From Bordetella parapertussis (GTDB lineage: Bacteria > Pseudomonadota > Gammaproteobacteria > Burkholderiales > SG8-39), in the NCBI GenBank assembly GCA_945869935.1, contig CAMBSA010000137.1, positions 1-5,936 of the forward strand: a stretch of 5,936 bases of DNA. Direction: 5' to 3'. Each line of letters begins with the position of its first letter. Positions within the stretch are counted from its first letter, which is position 1. This document shows, piece after piece, positions 5,438-5,936 of the stretch. The position numbers and the translations under genes are program-made. Under the pieces are notes generated by a model. That model ran no database searches. It had not been told where the DNA came from and saw nothing but the letters and a program-made list of their open reading frames with translations.

Positions 5438-5936
5438 CCCGGGGCGATATCGCCCGCATAGCAGACCGGCGAGCTGTAGCCCTGCTGCTCGAGAAAGCGC
5501 AGCCTGCCGCCTTCTTCAGACTCGCGTTGGTATACGCCGCGCTCGGTGACCATATAGTCCAGCGGCATGTCGTAGGGCTGCGGGTAAATCGTCTCGAGCA
5601 TCGCGAACTCGTGGCCGATGCCGATCACGCAGGGCGATGCGGCGTTGTTCGTGCGAAGCCCGGCAAGCGTGCGGTCGAAGTAGCCGCCGCCGTAGCCGAG
5701 CCGGTAGCCCTGTCGGTCGACGCCGACGATAGGCAGCAGGACGGAGTCGGGCACGAGTTCTCGTGACTCGCGCGGAAACGGGATGCCGAGCGGGCCGTGC
5801 TCGAGGGAGATCCCCGGATGCCATTCGCGAAACACCATTGGCGTTTTTGGCGCGACGATCGCGGGCAGCGCGGTCACCGCACCCGTGCGGCGCATCTCCG
5901 CCAGCAGGTGGCGCGCGTCGTATTCGTTCTTGTAGG
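5407..5936 (-). CDS. 5-formyltetrahydrofolate cyclo-ligase family protein (5' end outside window)
   Basis: The C-terminal 175 residues of a 5-FCL/MTHFS-like protein, which in characterised members converts 5-formyl-THF to 5,10-methenyl-THF with ATP. The frame stays open to the window edge. Residues before the internal ATG at 5895 (KNEYDARHLL) already match the family, so the true start lies beyond 5936. Numbering from the first complete codon, landmarks are NEYDA at 3-7, ALPAIV at 22-27, FREWHPG at 35-41 (folate-site region), GYGGGYFDRTL at 80-90 (the nucleotide/phosphate glycine loop) and PLDYMVTERGVY at 124-135. A tail of about 40 residues follows, with CYAGDIAPGYFG at 158-169. This is longer than the compact enzymes, which end soon after the TERG motif. 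The symbol is left blank because ygfA/fau usage varies. The stop TGA (5409-5407) lies inside the 3' end of the convergent membrane-protein gene. The family call is firm; enzymatic specificity is not proven. Confidence 0.92.
   Translation of the reverse strand, partial: YKNEYDARHLLAEMRRTGAVTALPAIVAPKTPMVFREWHPGISLEHGPLGIPFPRESRELVPDSVLLPIVGVDRQGYRLGYGGGYFDRTLAGLRTNNAASPCVIGIGHEFAMLETIYPQPYDMPLDYMVTERGVYQRESEEGGRLRFLEQQGYSSPVCYAGDIAPGYFGETEPPR

Noticed and set aside
5407..5895. Reading the 5-FCL gene as a complete 162-residue protein starting at 5895
   Set aside because: The frame continues upstream to the window edge with family-like residues (KNEYDARHLL), so the ATG at 5895 is internal and the gene is partial.

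Overview
The window looks like chromosomal housekeeping DNA from a high-GC betaproteobacterium, most plausibly Burkholderiales. GC content looks like the low-to-mid 60s percent by eye. The taxonomic guess rests on a Bug/TctC-type periplasmic solute-binding protein next to a TIM-barrel amidohydrolase (a frequent pairing in Burkholderiales), a long two-ACT-domain IlvA, and strong GC bias at third codon positions. I see no IS element, phage gene, CRISPR array, tRNA or rRNA. Coding density is high and no stretch of 300 bases lacks a gene.

Layout from left to right. (1) The 3' end of a UvrD-type helicase gene on the + strand, 1-459, cut by the window edge. (2) A 93-bp convergent gap. (3) Four genes in a row on the - strand. 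In transcription order they are a YqaA/DedA-like membrane protein (3334-2894), an 86-residue unrecognised basic protein (2834-2574), a Bug/TctC solute-binding protein (2445-1459) and an Amidohydro_2 hydrolase (1428-553). The last two are only 30 bp apart and almost certainly share a transcript. (4) A divergent intergenic region of about 118 bp. (5) On the + strand, biosynthetic threonine dehydratase IlvA (3453-5018), followed after 2 bp by a small four-helix membrane protein (5021-5437). (6) On the - strand, a 5-formyltetrahydrofolate cyclo-ligase gene (5407 to beyond 5936). Its 3' end overlaps the membrane protein gene by 31 bp tail to tail.

Functionally, the Bug protein probably captures an organic anion in the periplasm and the adjacent hydrolase may act on a related carboxylate or lactone. 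No TctA/TctB membrane partner is present in the window. IlvA starts isoleucine biosynthesis, and the 5-FCL-type protein recycles 5-formyl-THF. UvrD acts in DNA repair. These look like neighbours rather than one pathway.

I did not find a convincing new multi-gene system. The points most worth a second look are an Asn where LigI-type hydrolases carry their catalytic Asp, the small unrecognised basic protein, the membrane protein apparently coupled to ilvA, and the 31-bp antiparallel coding overlap.
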